A DNA stretch of 64,000 nucleotides from Pseudomonadota bacterium (GTDB lineage Bacteria > Pseudomonadota > Gammaproteobacteria > Xanthomonadales > Rhodanobacteraceae). The stretch lies in the NCBI GenBank assembly GCA_023388255.1, contig JAEWGO010000013.1, positions 27,040 through 91,039 on the forward strand, given 5' to 3'. A model generated the notes under the pieces. It was not told the origin of the DNA. It saw only the letters and a program-made list of their open reading frames with translations, and ran no database searches. Made by a program: the position numbers and the translations under genes. The number at the start of each line of letters is the position of its first letter. Within the stretch, counting starts at the first letter, position 1. Below are positions 36,440 to 45,162 of this stretch, piece by piece.

Positions 36440-36732
36440 CGGCAATCTCCGGATCAGTGAGGCGGCAGCCAGCGGCCATGCGCTTTGGCGCGGATGCCCG
36501 GCATGATCGCATGACGTTGTGGACGCGCAGGTCCACGCCCGCTGCGACACAGGACCGCCGTGGCGTCTGCGGCCATCGGCACACGGGTCCTGCGAACCGG
36601 ATCACACTTTGCGGGTTTTCTTAACGCCAGCAAAACAACTCGGTCGAACGCGTTTGGTAACGTCGCCGCTCCGCGGGGCTGCCAGCACAACCGGCAGCCT
36701 TTTCGACGCAGCGATCCAGGGGAACCGACCTC
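36440..36732 (+). promoter_or_regulatory. Structured leader region upstream of the NlpC/P60 gene
   Basis: 293 bp between divergent genes. A hairpin GGCTGCC-(9 nt)-GGCAGCC followed by TTTT (36677-36703) looks like an intrinsic terminator placed 30 bp before the NlpC/P60 start, so it could be an attenuator. The sequence upstream (about 36590-36676) is AT-richer than its surroundings. I could not match it to a known riboswitch. Confidence 0.35.
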
Positions 36733-37353
36733 ATGCCATTCAAGCGAATGACGGCCTTGTTTTTGCTCGCTTTTCTGGCAATTCCCTGTGCTTCCGTGGT
36801 AGCTGCACCGCTCACCGGCATCGATATACGAGCATGGGAAACCGGCTCCGGTTCGCCGGCCGCGATACCGCTTTCGGGTACGTTGCTGACCTCCGTCGTT
36901 GCACCCGCCGCCGGCGTACCGGCCATCGCCGACACCGCTCCCGAAGCCCCCGCGACCGCGCCACGCTCGCACCTGCGCAAGCTGCTCAGCGACTTCGCCG
37001 TGACCCTGCGCGACATCCGCTACCGCCGCGGCGGACGCGAACCGTCGACCGGCTTCGATTGCAGCGGCTTCGTGCGCTACGTGTTCCGCCACAGCCTCGA
37101 CCAGGACCTGCCGAGCGATTCCGCCAGCCAGTTCGGCGTCGGCGCCAAGGTCGACCGCTCGGACATGAAGACCGGTGACCTCGTGTTCTTCCGCACGCAC
37201 GGCAAGCGCATCTCGCACGTCGGCATCTATCTTGGCGAAGGTCGCTTCATCCATTCGCCATCGACCGGCAAGCGCGTCAGTATCAACCGCCTCGACGAGG
37301 CGTACTGGGCGCGCCGCTTCGCCGGCGCCAAGCGACCCAGCGTCCTCTCGTAA
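36733..37353 (+). CDS. Secreted NlpC/P60 (C40) cell-wall hydrolase
   Basis: 206 residues. A signal peptide (MTALFLLAFLAIPCASVVAA, ending near residue 25) and a low-complexity Pro/Ala linker precede the NlpC/P60 domain (about 85-200). The catalytic Cys is in FDCSGFVRYVF, the His in SHVGIYLGEG and the third residue in FIHSPSTGK. Family members cut peptide bridges in peptidoglycan, so it acts in the periplasm, probably as a murein endopeptidase. No LysM or SH3 anchor is present. A terminator-like hairpin in its leader may regulate it. Confidence 0.93.
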   Translation: MPFKRMTALFLLAFLAIPCASVVAAPLTGIDIRAWETGSGSPAAIPLSGTLLTSVVAPAAGVPAIADTAPEAPATAPRSHLRKLLSDFAVTLRDIRYRRGGREPSTGFDCSGFVRYVFRHSLDQDLPSDSASQFGVGAKVDRSDMKTGDLVFFRTHGKRISHVGIYLGEGRFIHSPSTGKRVSINRLDEAYWARRFAGAKRPSVLS

Positions 37354-37450
37354 GCGTCTCCCGCGCGGCGATAGCACCGCGCAGCGCCTTTAAGAATCGC
37401 GCGCGCGCCCTCAGCTTGCGGAGCATTCCGCACACTGAAAAGGCATCTCG

Positions 37451-38395
37451 ATGAGCAAGCGCGAACTCGGCCGATCCGGCATTGCGGTGCAACCGCTGGC
37501 ATTCGGCGGCAATGTCTTCGGCTGGAGCCTCGACGAGGCCGTGGCGTTCGCCGTTCTCGATGCCTTCGTCGACGCCGGTCTCGACCTCATCGACACCGCC
37601 GACGTGTACCCGGCCTGGGTGCCGGGCAACCGCGGCGGCGAATCCGAAACGATCATCGGCAACTGGCTCGCGAAAAGCGGCAAGCGCGACCAGGTCGTGA
37701 TCGCAACCAAGGTCGCGAAATGGGCCGAGCACAAAGGCCTCGCGCCGGCGACGATCCAGGCCGCGGCCGAGGATTCGTTGCGGCGCCTGCGCATCGACAC
37801 GATCGACGTCTACTTCGCGCACGAGGATGATCCCGGCGTGCCGCTGGCCGACACGCTCGGCGCATTCTCGCGCCTGATCGAACAGGGCAAGGTGCGTGCG
37901 ATCGGCGCGTCCAACTACAGCGCAGCGCGCCTCGCCGAGGCGCTCGCGGTCAGCGAGAAGCACGGCCTGCCACGCTACGAAGTGCTGCAGCCGGAATACA
38001 ACCTCGTCGCGCGCAAGGACTATGAGGGCACACTGGAGCCGCTGGTCCGCAGGGAGCAGATCGGCGTGGTCTGCTACTACGCGCTGGCAAGCGGTTTCCT
38101 GACTGGCAAGTACCGCAACGAATCGGACATCGGCAAGAGTGCCGCGCGCGCGAAGTCGATCGGCAAGCACCTCAATGGTCACGGCCTGCGCGTGCTCGCC
38201 GCGCTTGACGACGTAGCCCAGCGCCACGGCGCGACGCCGGCGCAGGTCGCGCTCGCGTGGTTGATGGCACGCCCCGGCATCAGTGCGCCGATCGCCAGTG
38301 CGACCAGCGTCGCGCAAGTCGTGGAGCTGGCCGGAGCGACCAGGCTGCGCCTCGATGCCGCCGACATCGAGCGTCTGGATCAGACCAGCGGCTGA
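37451..38395 (+). CDS. Aldo/keto reductase
   Basis: 314 residues, the usual size. It reduces aldehydes or ketones with NADPH. The N-terminal AKR pattern is RELGRSGIAVQPLAFGGNVFGW; the catalytic set is Asp and Tyr in LIDTADVYPAW, Lys in ATKVAKW and His in VYFAHEDD; the C-terminus carries the cofactor-binding block (ASATSVAQVVEL). The YajO/Tas-like subgroup is likely; the substrate is unknown. An AAGG lies eight nt before ATG 37451. Its last 16 bases overlap the convergent methyltransferase gene. Confidence 0.93.
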   Translation: MSKRELGRSGIAVQPLAFGGNVFGWSLDEAVAFAVLDAFVDAGLDLIDTADVYPAWVPGNRGGESETIIGNWLAKSGKRDQVVIATKVAKWAEHKGLAPATIQAAAEDSLRRLRIDTIDVYFAHEDDPGVPLADTLGAFSRLIEQGKVRAIGASNYSAARLAEALAVSEKHGLPRYEVLQPEYNLVARKDYEGTLEPLVRREQIGVVCYYALASGFLTGKYRNESDIGKSAARAKSIGKHLNGHGLRVLAALDDVAQRHGATPAQVALAWLMARPGISAPIASATSVAQVVELAGATRLRLDAADIERLDQTSG

Positions 38396-39138
38396 TCCAA
38401 TGCCGCGTCGGTCTTGCGGCCGATGAAACGGTAGTACGGCACGCGCGCCAGCGGCAGGTACGGCACCGGCGTGCGCGCTTCGACGACCTCGTGCAAGGGC
38501 AGCAGGCGGCGCAGCGCAGGCAGGTGCCCGGCATCCAGGCGAACGCCGTCGTGCCTGAACCAGGCCGGCCAGAACCAGCGCGTCAACGGGCCATGCCGCG
38601 CGCGGCCGGCGGCCGCATGCGGCGGCGATACGTAGAAATCGACCACGCCAAGCACGCCGCCGGGTTTGAGCATGGTGACCGCGTTCGCGAGCGCGGCGTG
38701 CCAATCCGGGATCATCGTCAACGCATACGACAGGATCACCGCATCCACCGGCTGCGGCGGCTGCCACCTGGTCGCGTCGGCCTCGATGGCGCGCAGTTGA
38801 GGAATGCGCGCTGCCCGTTCGCGCGCCTGCGCCAGCAGCGGTGCGCAGAGGTCGACAACGGTGAACGATTCGATCGCCGCCAATCGCGTGCCGAAGAATT
38901 CCGCGTTGCGGCCGGTGCCGCCGCCGAGTTCGACGACATGCGCACGCGGCGGCAACGGCAAGTTCGCAATCAGTTCCGCGCGCCCGACGAGCAGGCGCTC
39001 GCGGAAGCGATCGTAATGTTCCGATTGCGCGCCATAGAACGCCGACAATGCCTGCGCATGCGAATCCGCGCGCGGCATCCCGCGCAGCAGTCGCGCCAGC
39101 ACCGCGGCGTCGCCGCGCAAGGCCTCAAGCCGGGACAT
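38380..39138 (-). CDS. btaB: SAM-dependent N-methyltransferase BtaB (betaine lipid synthesis)
   Basis: 252 residues. A class I methyltransferase with the SAM-binding motif VVELGGGTGRNAEFF (about 68-82), VVDLCAPLL and the DAVILSYALTMIPDW segment. Its start overlaps the end of the BtaA gene by 14 bp, and that pairing is what identifies it. BtaB trimethylates the amino group of diacylglyceryl-homoserine to give the betaine lipid DGTS. On its own it would be called a generic methyltransferase, so the assignment depends on context. Confidence 0.8.
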   Translation of the reverse strand: MSRLEALRGDAAVLARLLRGMPRADSHAQALSAFYGAQSEHYDRFRERLLVGRAELIANLPLPPRAHVVELGGGTGRNAEFFGTRLAAIESFTVVDLCAPLLAQARERAARIPQLRAIEADATRWQPPQPVDAVILSYALTMIPDWHAALANAVTMLKPGGVLGVVDFYVSPPHAAAGRARHGPLTRWFWPAWFRHDGVRLDAGHLPALRRLLPLHEVVEARTPVPYLPLARVPYYRFIGRKTDAALDQPLV

Positions 39139-40318
39139 CTGCGATCACGAAGCCGGCATAGGTGTGCACGCGATCGCGCGGCTGCAGTGCATCGGCTTCG
39201 GCATCCATGAAGCGGAACGCATCGCGCAAGCACGCGTGGTCCGGTCCGATGCGGATGTCGTCGAGATAGGCCGGCCGCGCGTGCGCGCTGCGCAGCAGGA
39301 TGCGCGCACCCGGCGCGGCACGCGCGCGGATCGCCTCCCACTCCTCGACCAGCGCGGCCGGATGGTAGGAACTCATCCAGTCCATGTGGTCGAGCAGCAC
39401 GAAGCGAGAGATCGGTTCATCGTGCGCGCGCAGAAATTCGGTGATCGTCGTCGTATGCGTCTCGATGCGATCGACCAGTCCGTTCTTCAGGCGCGCGAAG
39501 TTGTCTTCCTTCAGGTATTCCGGGCAGCAGTCGCGCCGATAGCGACCGGTCATGTAGACGTGCCAGAAATAGTTGTCGGCCAGCGGCAACTGGCGGAACA
39601 CGTACTGCACCGCGCTGCGGATGAAACCGGAAACGCCGTCGTCGTGCTGCGCCTCGACCAGCTTGCGCTGCGGATACGGCACGCCAAGCAGGCTCATCAC
39701 GAACTGGCGCGAGATGATCCAGTTGATCGGTCTGTTCCACAGCTGCGGCGCGATGCGTTCGTCGTAGATCGCCTGCTGCTCGCCCATGTCGCGCGCGCGG
39801 AACAGGTCGGCCATCGCACGGCGCAGGCGCGGACGCGCTGCGAAATACACGCGCACGCCGCGCGCGACCAGGCCGGAAAGTCCGTGGAAATAGAAACTGC
39901 CGCGCGCGCTGGTGAACCAGCGACCGTGGCGATCCCACCAGTCGCGTGCGAATTCCGACAGCTCCGCGCGCAAGTGCGTGCGGTAAAGCTCGGCGAATTT
40001 CGCGTGATAGCCCTCGCCGAAGATCGCGAAATAGTCGTCGAAGTCCAGGCGGCGGATGCCGGCGATCTTCAGTTCCAGCAGTGCGTTCTGGCGCGGGTTC
40101 GCATCGACCGCATGAATGCGGCGCGGCGCTTCGAGCGCGTAGTCGAGCGCATTGCAGCCGGCGCTGGTGATGACCAGCACGGAGTCGTCCGCACCCAGCG
40201 CGAGCGCGCGGCGGTCGACGGCCGGGTCTTCCCAGCAGGTGTTGTAGACCAGGCTGCGCGAATAGATCGCGTCGAAGATCTTCTGGTCGAGTCTGTCGCG
40301 CAGGTTCGGGATCGACAT
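39125..40318 (-). CDS. btaA: S-adenosylmethionine:diacylglycerol 3-amino-3-carboxypropyl transferase BtaA (DUF3419)
   Basis: 397 residues, DUF3419/BtaA family. It moves the 3-amino-3-carboxypropyl group of SAM to diacylglycerol, the first step of betaine lipid (DGTS) synthesis. Visible family features are SLVYNTCWEDPAVDRRAL near the N-terminus, the SAM-binding VLVITSAGCNALDYAL followed by IHAVDANPRQNALLELK, and a DHMDWMSSYHP block near residue 315. The protein is cytosolic or membrane-associated. The downstream methyltransferase gene overlaps by 14 bp, giving a complete btaAB pair. Such lipids often replace phospholipids under phosphate limitation; no PHO box was recognised upstream. Confidence 0.9.
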   Translation of the reverse strand: MSIPNLRDRLDQKIFDAIYSRSLVYNTCWEDPAVDRRALALGADDSVLVITSAGCNALDYALEAPRRIHAVDANPRQNALLELKIAGIRRLDFDDYFAIFGEGYHAKFAELYRTHLRAELSEFARDWWDRHGRWFTSARGSFYFHGLSGLVARGVRVYFAARPRLRRAMADLFRARDMGEQQAIYDERIAPQLWNRPINWIISRQFVMSLLGVPYPQRKLVEAQHDDGVSGFIRSAVQYVFRQLPLADNYFWHVYMTGRYRRDCCPEYLKEDNFARLKNGLVDRIETHTTTITEFLRAHDEPISRFVLLDHMDWMSSYHPAALVEEWEAIRARAAPGARILLRSAHARPAYLDDIRIGPDHACLRDAFRFMDAEADALQPRDRVHTYAGFVIADVPA

Positions 40319-40494
40319 CGGAAATCATTCGCAGTCGGGGAACGGACGCGGCAGACGCTAGCCGGCCGATGTGACAGTCGTGCGTTCGCCGCGCCGCGCG
40401 TCCGGTCCTGCGCTGTCATCGTGCCGCAACGCCGGCGCAATCCCGCCGTGACCGAAACCGCCGAGGATGCGCCGGGCTCCCGCGAGGATGCGTG

Positions 40495-41298
40495 ATGACG
40501 CGACTCCCGTTTCGCAGCGTGTTCGTTTCGGATGTGCATCTTGGCCTTGCCGATTGCCAGGCCGGCTACCTGCTCGACTTCCTGCGCTCGATCCAGTGCG
40601 AGCGCCTGTACCTCGTCGGCGACATCATCGACCTCGAGAACATGGCGAAGCGGCCGTACTGGCATGCCAGCCACAGTGCAGTCGTCGCCGAGATCCTCGA
40701 TCTCGCCGCGCGTGGCACCAAGGTGCTCTACATTCCCGGCAACCACGATGCGCAGCTGCGCCGCCTCGCCGGCCAGCGCATCGGCGGAATCGAATTTGCG
40801 CTCGACGCGGTGCACGTCGGCGCGGATGGGCGCCGCTATCGCGTCAGCCATGGCGACGAGTACGACAGCACCGGCACGACGCCGGCGTGGCTGCACTCTC
40901 TCGGCGATATGCTGCAGGGCTTCATCTGTGCGACGAACCGGCGCTGCAACGCGCTGCGGCGCCGCTGCGGCCTGCACTATCGGCCGCTGTCGATCGGCAT
41001 CAAGCGGCGCATCAGGGCCGCGTGGCATTTCATCCAGGATTTCGAGGCGCGCGTGGCATCGCGCGCGCGTGCAGAAGGCTTCGACGGCCACATCTGCGGG
41101 CACATCCACTACGGCCGCATGCACGAACGCGACGGCGTGCTGTACGTCAACGACGGCGACTGGGTCGAACACTGCACGGCACTGGTCGAGCATCGCGACG
41201 GCGCGCTCGAACTGCTGCACTGGACCGAACGCCGCGAGACGCTCGCGTACCGCGCGGCGCAGGTTGCCGCGCCGGTCGCGTTGCCGGCCGCGGCCTGA
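40495..41298 (+). CDS. LpxH-like metallophosphoesterase
   Basis: 267 residues. A calcineurin-like phosphoesterase of the UDP-2,3-diacylglucosamine pyrophosphatase (LpxH/YbbF) group. The metal-binding motifs are in order: SDVHLG (12-17), VGDIIDLENM, IPGNHDAQL, SHGDEYD and GHICGHIHYGR. Members of this group act in the cytosol on lipid A precursors or related phospho-compounds. It is longer than E. coli LpxH (240), so a different lipid substrate is possible. ATG 40495 has GAGGA upstream; a GTG lies just before it. It is divergent from btaA. Confidence 0.85.
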   Translation: MTRLPFRSVFVSDVHLGLADCQAGYLLDFLRSIQCERLYLVGDIIDLENMAKRPYWHASHSAVVAEILDLAARGTKVLYIPGNHDAQLRRLAGQRIGGIEFALDAVHVGADGRRYRVSHGDEYDSTGTTPAWLHSLGDMLQGFICATNRRCNALRRRCGLHYRPLSIGIKRRIRAAWHFIQDFEARVASRARAEGFDGHICGHIHYGRMHERDGVLYVNDGDWVEHCTALVEHRDGALELLHWTERRETLAYRAAQVAAPVALPAAA

Positions 41299-41329
41299 GC
41301 GGACGCGGAGCGCGGCATCTCTTCTCGTC

Positions 41330-41357
41330 CGTCATCCCGGCCAGCTCCGGGATGACG
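41330..41357. repeat. Short palindromic intergenic repeat (GTCATCCCGG type)
   Basis: Perfect stem GTCATCCCGG/CCGGGATGAC with a 6-nt loop between convergent genes. The same CGTCAT...CCGGGAT theme recurs at 54417-54501. It may also serve as a bidirectional transcription stop. Confidence 0.7.
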
Positions 41358-41373
41358 TATATCGCGGGGTCTC

Positions 41374-43407
41374 TCAGAACCCAGGTGGCAATTCGTATAC
41401 GTAGACCGCCACGGTTCCTGTCGCGGTGCCGCCGTGGCCGTCGGACACGGTGTATTCGAAGTAGTCCTGGCCGAACCAGCCGTGCACCGATTGGTAGCGC
41501 ACGGTGCCGTCCGAATTGATGCTGACGAGACTGGTCGGGATCGGGCCGGTATGGTTGACCGAAATCACCGTAAGCGGATCGCCGTCCGGGTCGGACGCGG
41601 CCTGCAGCACCGGAATGTCGATCGACGATCCCTTCAGGACGCGCACCGATAGCGGGCCCGCGATGGGCGCGTGGTTCGGCGTCACCACGGTGATGTGTAC
41701 GGTCGCCGTCGCACTGCCGCCGCGCCCGTCGCTGACCGTGTAGGTGAAACTGTCGGGGCCGACGTAGTCCGCTGCCGGTGTGTAGGCGACACCGCTGCCG
41801 GTCGACGCGGCACCGCCGTGCGCCGGCATCGACACCGCGGTCACGCTGAGTGCGTCGCCGTCCGGATCGCTGTCGTTGGCGAGCACGTCGATCGTGTTGT
41901 CGGTCGAGTTCATCTCGACCGTGGTGCTGTCGTCCTGCGCGACCGGCGGCTTGTTGAGGTATTCCTTCGGTCCGAGCGTGGTCGTGCTGCTGGTCTTCTC
42001 GAAGCGGTACACGTCGACCGTGCGCTTGTGTTCGGCCGGGTCGCGCAACGCGCGCTCGATCCATGCCGGCGGCGCCTTGACCGGTTCCTTGACCCATTCC
42101 ATCCGTGGCGACGACGGCGTTGCCGGTGCCGGTGCGGTCGTGGTTTCCTCGATGGTCAGGAACTCGATGTCGACGCGGCGGTTCTTCTGGCGGTTCGCAC
42201 GCGTGTCGTTCGGGTACGTCGGATTGAGCTTGCCTTCGCCACGTGCATCGATCTGCTCCGCGGCGATGCCGTGCGCGACGAGGTAGCGCTTGGCGCTGTC
42301 GGCGCGACGCTCCGAGAGTTTCTGGTTGTAGGCGACCGAACCGACCGAATCGGTGTGGCCGACCACGCTGACGCGGCTGACGCGACTCGACGAATTCAGC
42401 TTGGCGATCAGCGCATCGAGCGCTGCAATCGCATCCGGGCGCAGGTCATCATGGTTGAAAGCGAAGAATGCATCGCCGTCGAACTTGACGTCGTTGCGCA
42501 CGACCTGCGGTTCGGCCGGCACCGGCGCCGCATCCGCCGCGCGACGTTCGACCTCGACCATCCTGTACGGCTCGCGCGGACGATAGTTCTGGCCGATGTC
42601 GTAGCGCAGCAGCAACCAGCCGCGCGTGTCGTTGCGATCGGTCCGCTCGAAATCGCCGCTCTTGCGCAGTGCCTCGCCGAGCAGCGAGACGCTGAAGCCG
42701 GTGTTCGCGAAGTACTTGTCGAGGCCGAGCGAGAGCGTCCACTGGTCGGAGCTGTACTTGCCGCGCTCGTAGTCGAGACCGCCGCGCAGACGCAGCAGCG
42801 GTTCGTCGAAATACTTGCCGAAGCGCGCACCGATGCCGTTGTCGTAGGGGTGCTCGAAGAACTGCGTCAGCGTGTCGATCGTCTGCGTCTGCGTGTAGGC
42901 GCCCTGGCCGTCGCTGCCGTTGATCTGGCTGACAACGCTGGTGAGACTGGTGTTGAGCAGGCGTGCGCCGGACGTCGCATGCATCAGGTAGCCGGTGACC
43001 GAGAAATCATCCTTCTCCCAACCGAAGCCGAGCGAAACCTTGCGGTCCTTCCACGCGTTCTGGTCGAACGCGCCGAACGCCTTCAGCACGCTGGTGTTTT
43101 CGGGATGCTCGATCGCATCGCTCGCGCTGCCCCGCAACCAGTGATAGTCGAGCTGCACGCCGCCCGCGCCGGCCTGGCCGAGCCACAGTTGCGCCAGCCA
43201 CGCATGCTCGTCGGTCTTGCCGAGAATGCCGAGGATTTCGCCGAGCACGTCGCCGTGCTCGTTGACGCCGAGCGAGACGCGCGCATTCGATCCGACATAG
43301 GTCAGCGGAATGCTCGCATCGACCGGCGGCGGCGGATTCGATTGTGCGAACCCCGTCGACGACAACGCGAAACCGATTGCGACAGTCAGCAACTTGCGAC
43401 GTGCCAT
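41374..43407 (-). CDS. OmpA-family outer-membrane protein with two C-terminal Ig-like domains
   Basis: 677 residues. GGAGG six nt before ATG 43407, then a signal peptide (LLTVAIGFALSSTGFAQS). Residues about 25-290 are beta-rich and probably form an outer-membrane barrel (alternating strands such as VSLGFGWEKDDFSVTGYLMH). The OmpA peptidoglycan-binding domain covers about 306-414 (FFAFNHDDLRPDAIAALDAL, VVGHTDSVGSVAYNQKLSER, NDTRANRQKNRRVDIEF). Unusually, it is followed by two cadherin/Ig-like repeats at about 486-572 and 582-677 (NKPPVAQDDSTTVEM, DSDPDGDALSVTAV; NHAPIAGPLSV, ASDPDGDPLTVISV). It probably anchors the outer membrane to the wall; the extra domains may bind calcium or partners. Confidence 0.88.
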   Translation of the reverse strand: MARRKLLTVAIGFALSSTGFAQSNPPPPVDASIPLTYVGSNARVSLGVNEHGDVLGEILGILGKTDEHAWLAQLWLGQAGAGGVQLDYHWLRGSASDAIEHPENTSVLKAFGAFDQNAWKDRKVSLGFGWEKDDFSVTGYLMHATSGARLLNTSLTSVVSQINGSDGQGAYTQTQTIDTLTQFFEHPYDNGIGARFGKYFDEPLLRLRGGLDYERGKYSSDQWTLSLGLDKYFANTGFSVSLLGEALRKSGDFERTDRNDTRGWLLLRYDIGQNYRPREPYRMVEVERRAADAAPVPAEPQVVRNDVKFDGDAFFAFNHDDLRPDAIAALDALIAKLNSSSRVSRVSVVGHTDSVGSVAYNQKLSERRADSAKRYLVAHGIAAEQIDARGEGKLNPTYPNDTRANRQKNRRVDIEFLTIEETTTAPAPATPSSPRMEWVKEPVKAPPAWIERALRDPAEHKRTVDVYRFEKTSSTTTLGPKEYLNKPPVAQDDSTTVEMNSTDNTIDVLANDSDPDGDALSVTAVSMPAHGGAASTGSGVAYTPAADYVGPDSFTYTVSDGRGGSATATVHITVVTPNHAPIAGPLSVRVLKGSSIDIPVLQAASDPDGDPLTVISVNHTGPIPTSLVSINSDGTVRYQSVHGWFGQDYFEYTVSDGHGGTATGTVAVYVYELPPGF

Positions 43408-43644
43408 GACACCCTCCCGAGCCTGTGCGGTCTTCCATCGATGGCTCCGTCCGAACCGGTCCGCCGTTGCGGCGATGACCGCACGCACACGATGCGGCCG
43501 CGTGCGCGGCGCCGGCGATGGCCGGCACGATGCTTCGAACGGAACTCCCCTTGCGCCGCGAATTATTGCCCATAACTTGCAGACGACCAAACGCCGCCAC
43601 ATCCGGGCGGCGTATCATTCGTGATCCACCGCACGGAAACCGCC

Positions 43645-44568
43645 ATGTCGCTCAGTCCCGCCACGCGCGCCCGCATCGAGTCGCTGCTTGCCAGCAACCA
43701 CGTCGTCATGTTCATGAAAGGCACGCGCCACGCGCCGCAGTGCGGCTTCTCGGCTGCCGCTGCGGATCGCCTCAATGCGCTGCTCGACGACTATGCGACG
43801 GTCGACGTGCTCGCCGACGAGGAGATCCGCGCCGGCATCAAGGAATTCGGCCAGTGGCCGACGATTCCGCAGTTGTACGTCGGCGGCGAACTGGTCGGCG
43901 GCTCGGACATCATCCAGTCGATGTTCGATTCCGGTGAACTGCACGGCGTGCTCGGCGTGCCCGCACCCGATCGCACGCCGCCGGTCGTCACGATCTCCGA
44001 TGCGGCCGTCGAACGCATCCGCGGCGCGCTCGCCGATGCCGGCGAGATGAAGCTGTTCCTGATCGTCGACGGCCGTTTCAATCCGCAGTTCCAGCTGCGC
44101 GAAGCCGGCACGAACGACATCGTCGTCGATGCCAACGGCCTCGAAATCCATTTCGACGTCGCCAGCGCGCAACGCGCGCGCGGCGCCACGATCGACTGGA
44201 CGCAGACGCCGCACGGCGAGGGCCTCGCGATCTTCCTGCCCGAAGCGCCGCAGGCATTGAAATCGCTCAGCGTGCAGCAGCTGAAGCAGCGCCTCGATGC
44301 CGGCGACATCACGCTCATCGACGTGCGCCCGGAACATGATCGCGCGATCGCGAAGATCGAAATCGCCGACGTGCTGACTCCGGAAACGCACGCGCGTCTG
44401 ACCGCCTTGCCGAAGGACACGCCGCTCGCCTTCATCTGCCACCACGGCAACGCCAGCCGCAACGCGGCCGAGCATTTCCGCGAGCACGGTTTCACCAACC
44501 TGTGGAACGTCGAGGGTGGCATCGAGGCGTGGGCGATCGAAGTCGACCCGACCGTCGCGCGCTACTGA
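43645..44568 (+). CDS. grxD: Monothiol glutaredoxin (Grx4 type) fused to a rhodanese domain
   Basis: 307 residues with three parts. Residues 1-105 are a Grx4-type monothiol glutaredoxin with the CGFS active site (HAPQCGFSAAAADRLNALL) and WPTIPQLYVGGELVGGSDI, which bind a [2Fe-2S] cluster with glutathione. Residues about 115-205 resemble an A-type/HesB-like segment (VTISDAAVERIRGALADAGE). Residues 215-307 are a rhodanese domain with Cys in FICHHGNASRN. It probably carries or transfers Fe-S clusters and handles sulfane sulfur. ATG 43645 was chosen over the upstream GTG at 43621. The apt gene begins nine bases after its stop. Confidence 0.88.
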   Translation: MSLSPATRARIESLLASNHVVMFMKGTRHAPQCGFSAAAADRLNALLDDYATVDVLADEEIRAGIKEFGQWPTIPQLYVGGELVGGSDIIQSMFDSGELHGVLGVPAPDRTPPVVTISDAAVERIRGALADAGEMKLFLIVDGRFNPQFQLREAGTNDIVVDANGLEIHFDVASAQRARGATIDWTQTPHGEGLAIFLPEAPQALKSLSVQQLKQRLDAGDITLIDVRPEHDRAIAKIEIADVLTPETHARLTALPKDTPLAFICHHGNASRNAAEHFREHGFTNLWNVEGGIEAWAIEVDPTVARY

Positions 44569-44576
44569 ACGCACGC

Positions 44577-45128
44577 ATGGCACCTGCAGATTCGGGCATC
44601 GCGGCAGCGACGCACCGCCTGCGCGCGCTGGTGCGCGCAGTACCGGACTTCCCCCAACCCGGCATCACGTTCCGCGACGTGACGCCGTTGCTCGCCGACG
44701 CCGAAGGATTCGCGCGCTGCCTCGACCTGATGGCCGCACCATGGCGCGATGCCGATGTGCAGGTCGTGTGCGGAATCGAAGCGCGCGGCTTCATCTTCGG
44801 CGCGGCACTGGCCGATCGCCTGCGTTGCGGATTTGTGCCGTTGCGCAAACCGGGCAAGCTGCCGCCACCCGTGCTGTCGGCGGAATACCAGCTCGAATAC
44901 GGTAGCGACCGCCTCGAAGCGCGAGCCGACACGTTCGCACCCGGCACGCGCGTGCTGATCGTCGACGACGTGCTCGCCACCGGCGGCACCTTGGCGGCGG
45001 CACGCACGCTGGTCGGAAAACTCGGCGCGACACCGATCGGCGCCGCCGTGCTGATCGAACTCGAAACGCTGCCTGGCCGCGAACGCTGGGGCAGCGAGCT
45101 GCCGCTGCAGGCTCTGCTGCGCTACTAA
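44577..45128 (+). CDS. apt: Adenine phosphoribosyltransferase
   Basis: 183 residues. It converts adenine plus PRPP to AMP (purine salvage, cytosol). The PRPP-binding motif VLIVDDVLATGGT is intact, and the Apt-type FPQPGITFRDVTPLL, GIEARGFIFGAAL and FVPLRKPGKLP blocks are present. It is in the same direction and eight bases after the glutaredoxin-rhodanese gene, so probably co-transcribed. The opposing gene downstream encodes AMP nucleosidase, which runs the reverse overall conversion. Confidence 0.95.
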   Translation: MAPADSGIAAATHRLRALVRAVPDFPQPGITFRDVTPLLADAEGFARCLDLMAAPWRDADVQVVCGIEARGFIFGAALADRLRCGFVPLRKPGKLPPPVLSAEYQLEYGSDRLEARADTFAPGTRVLIVDDVLATGGTLAAARTLVGKLGATPIGAAVLIELETLPGRERWGSELPLQALLRY

Positions 45129-45155
45129 GCAAGACGGCCGACGCCGCCGTCTTGC
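45129..45155. terminator. Hairpin between convergent apt and AMP nucleosidase genes
   Basis: A perfect 10-bp stem GCAAGACGGC/GCCGTCTTGC with a 7-nt loop sits directly between the two convergent stops. There is no long U-tract on either side, so the terminator call is positional. Confidence 0.5.
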
Positions 45156-45162
45156 GGCGAAA

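Noticed and set aside
36560..36703. Cyclic di-GMP or other known riboswitch upstream of the NlpC/P60 gene
   Set aside because: I compared the leader from memory with the cyclic di-GMP-I and ydaO consensus sequences and found no convincing match, so only the hairpin is reported.
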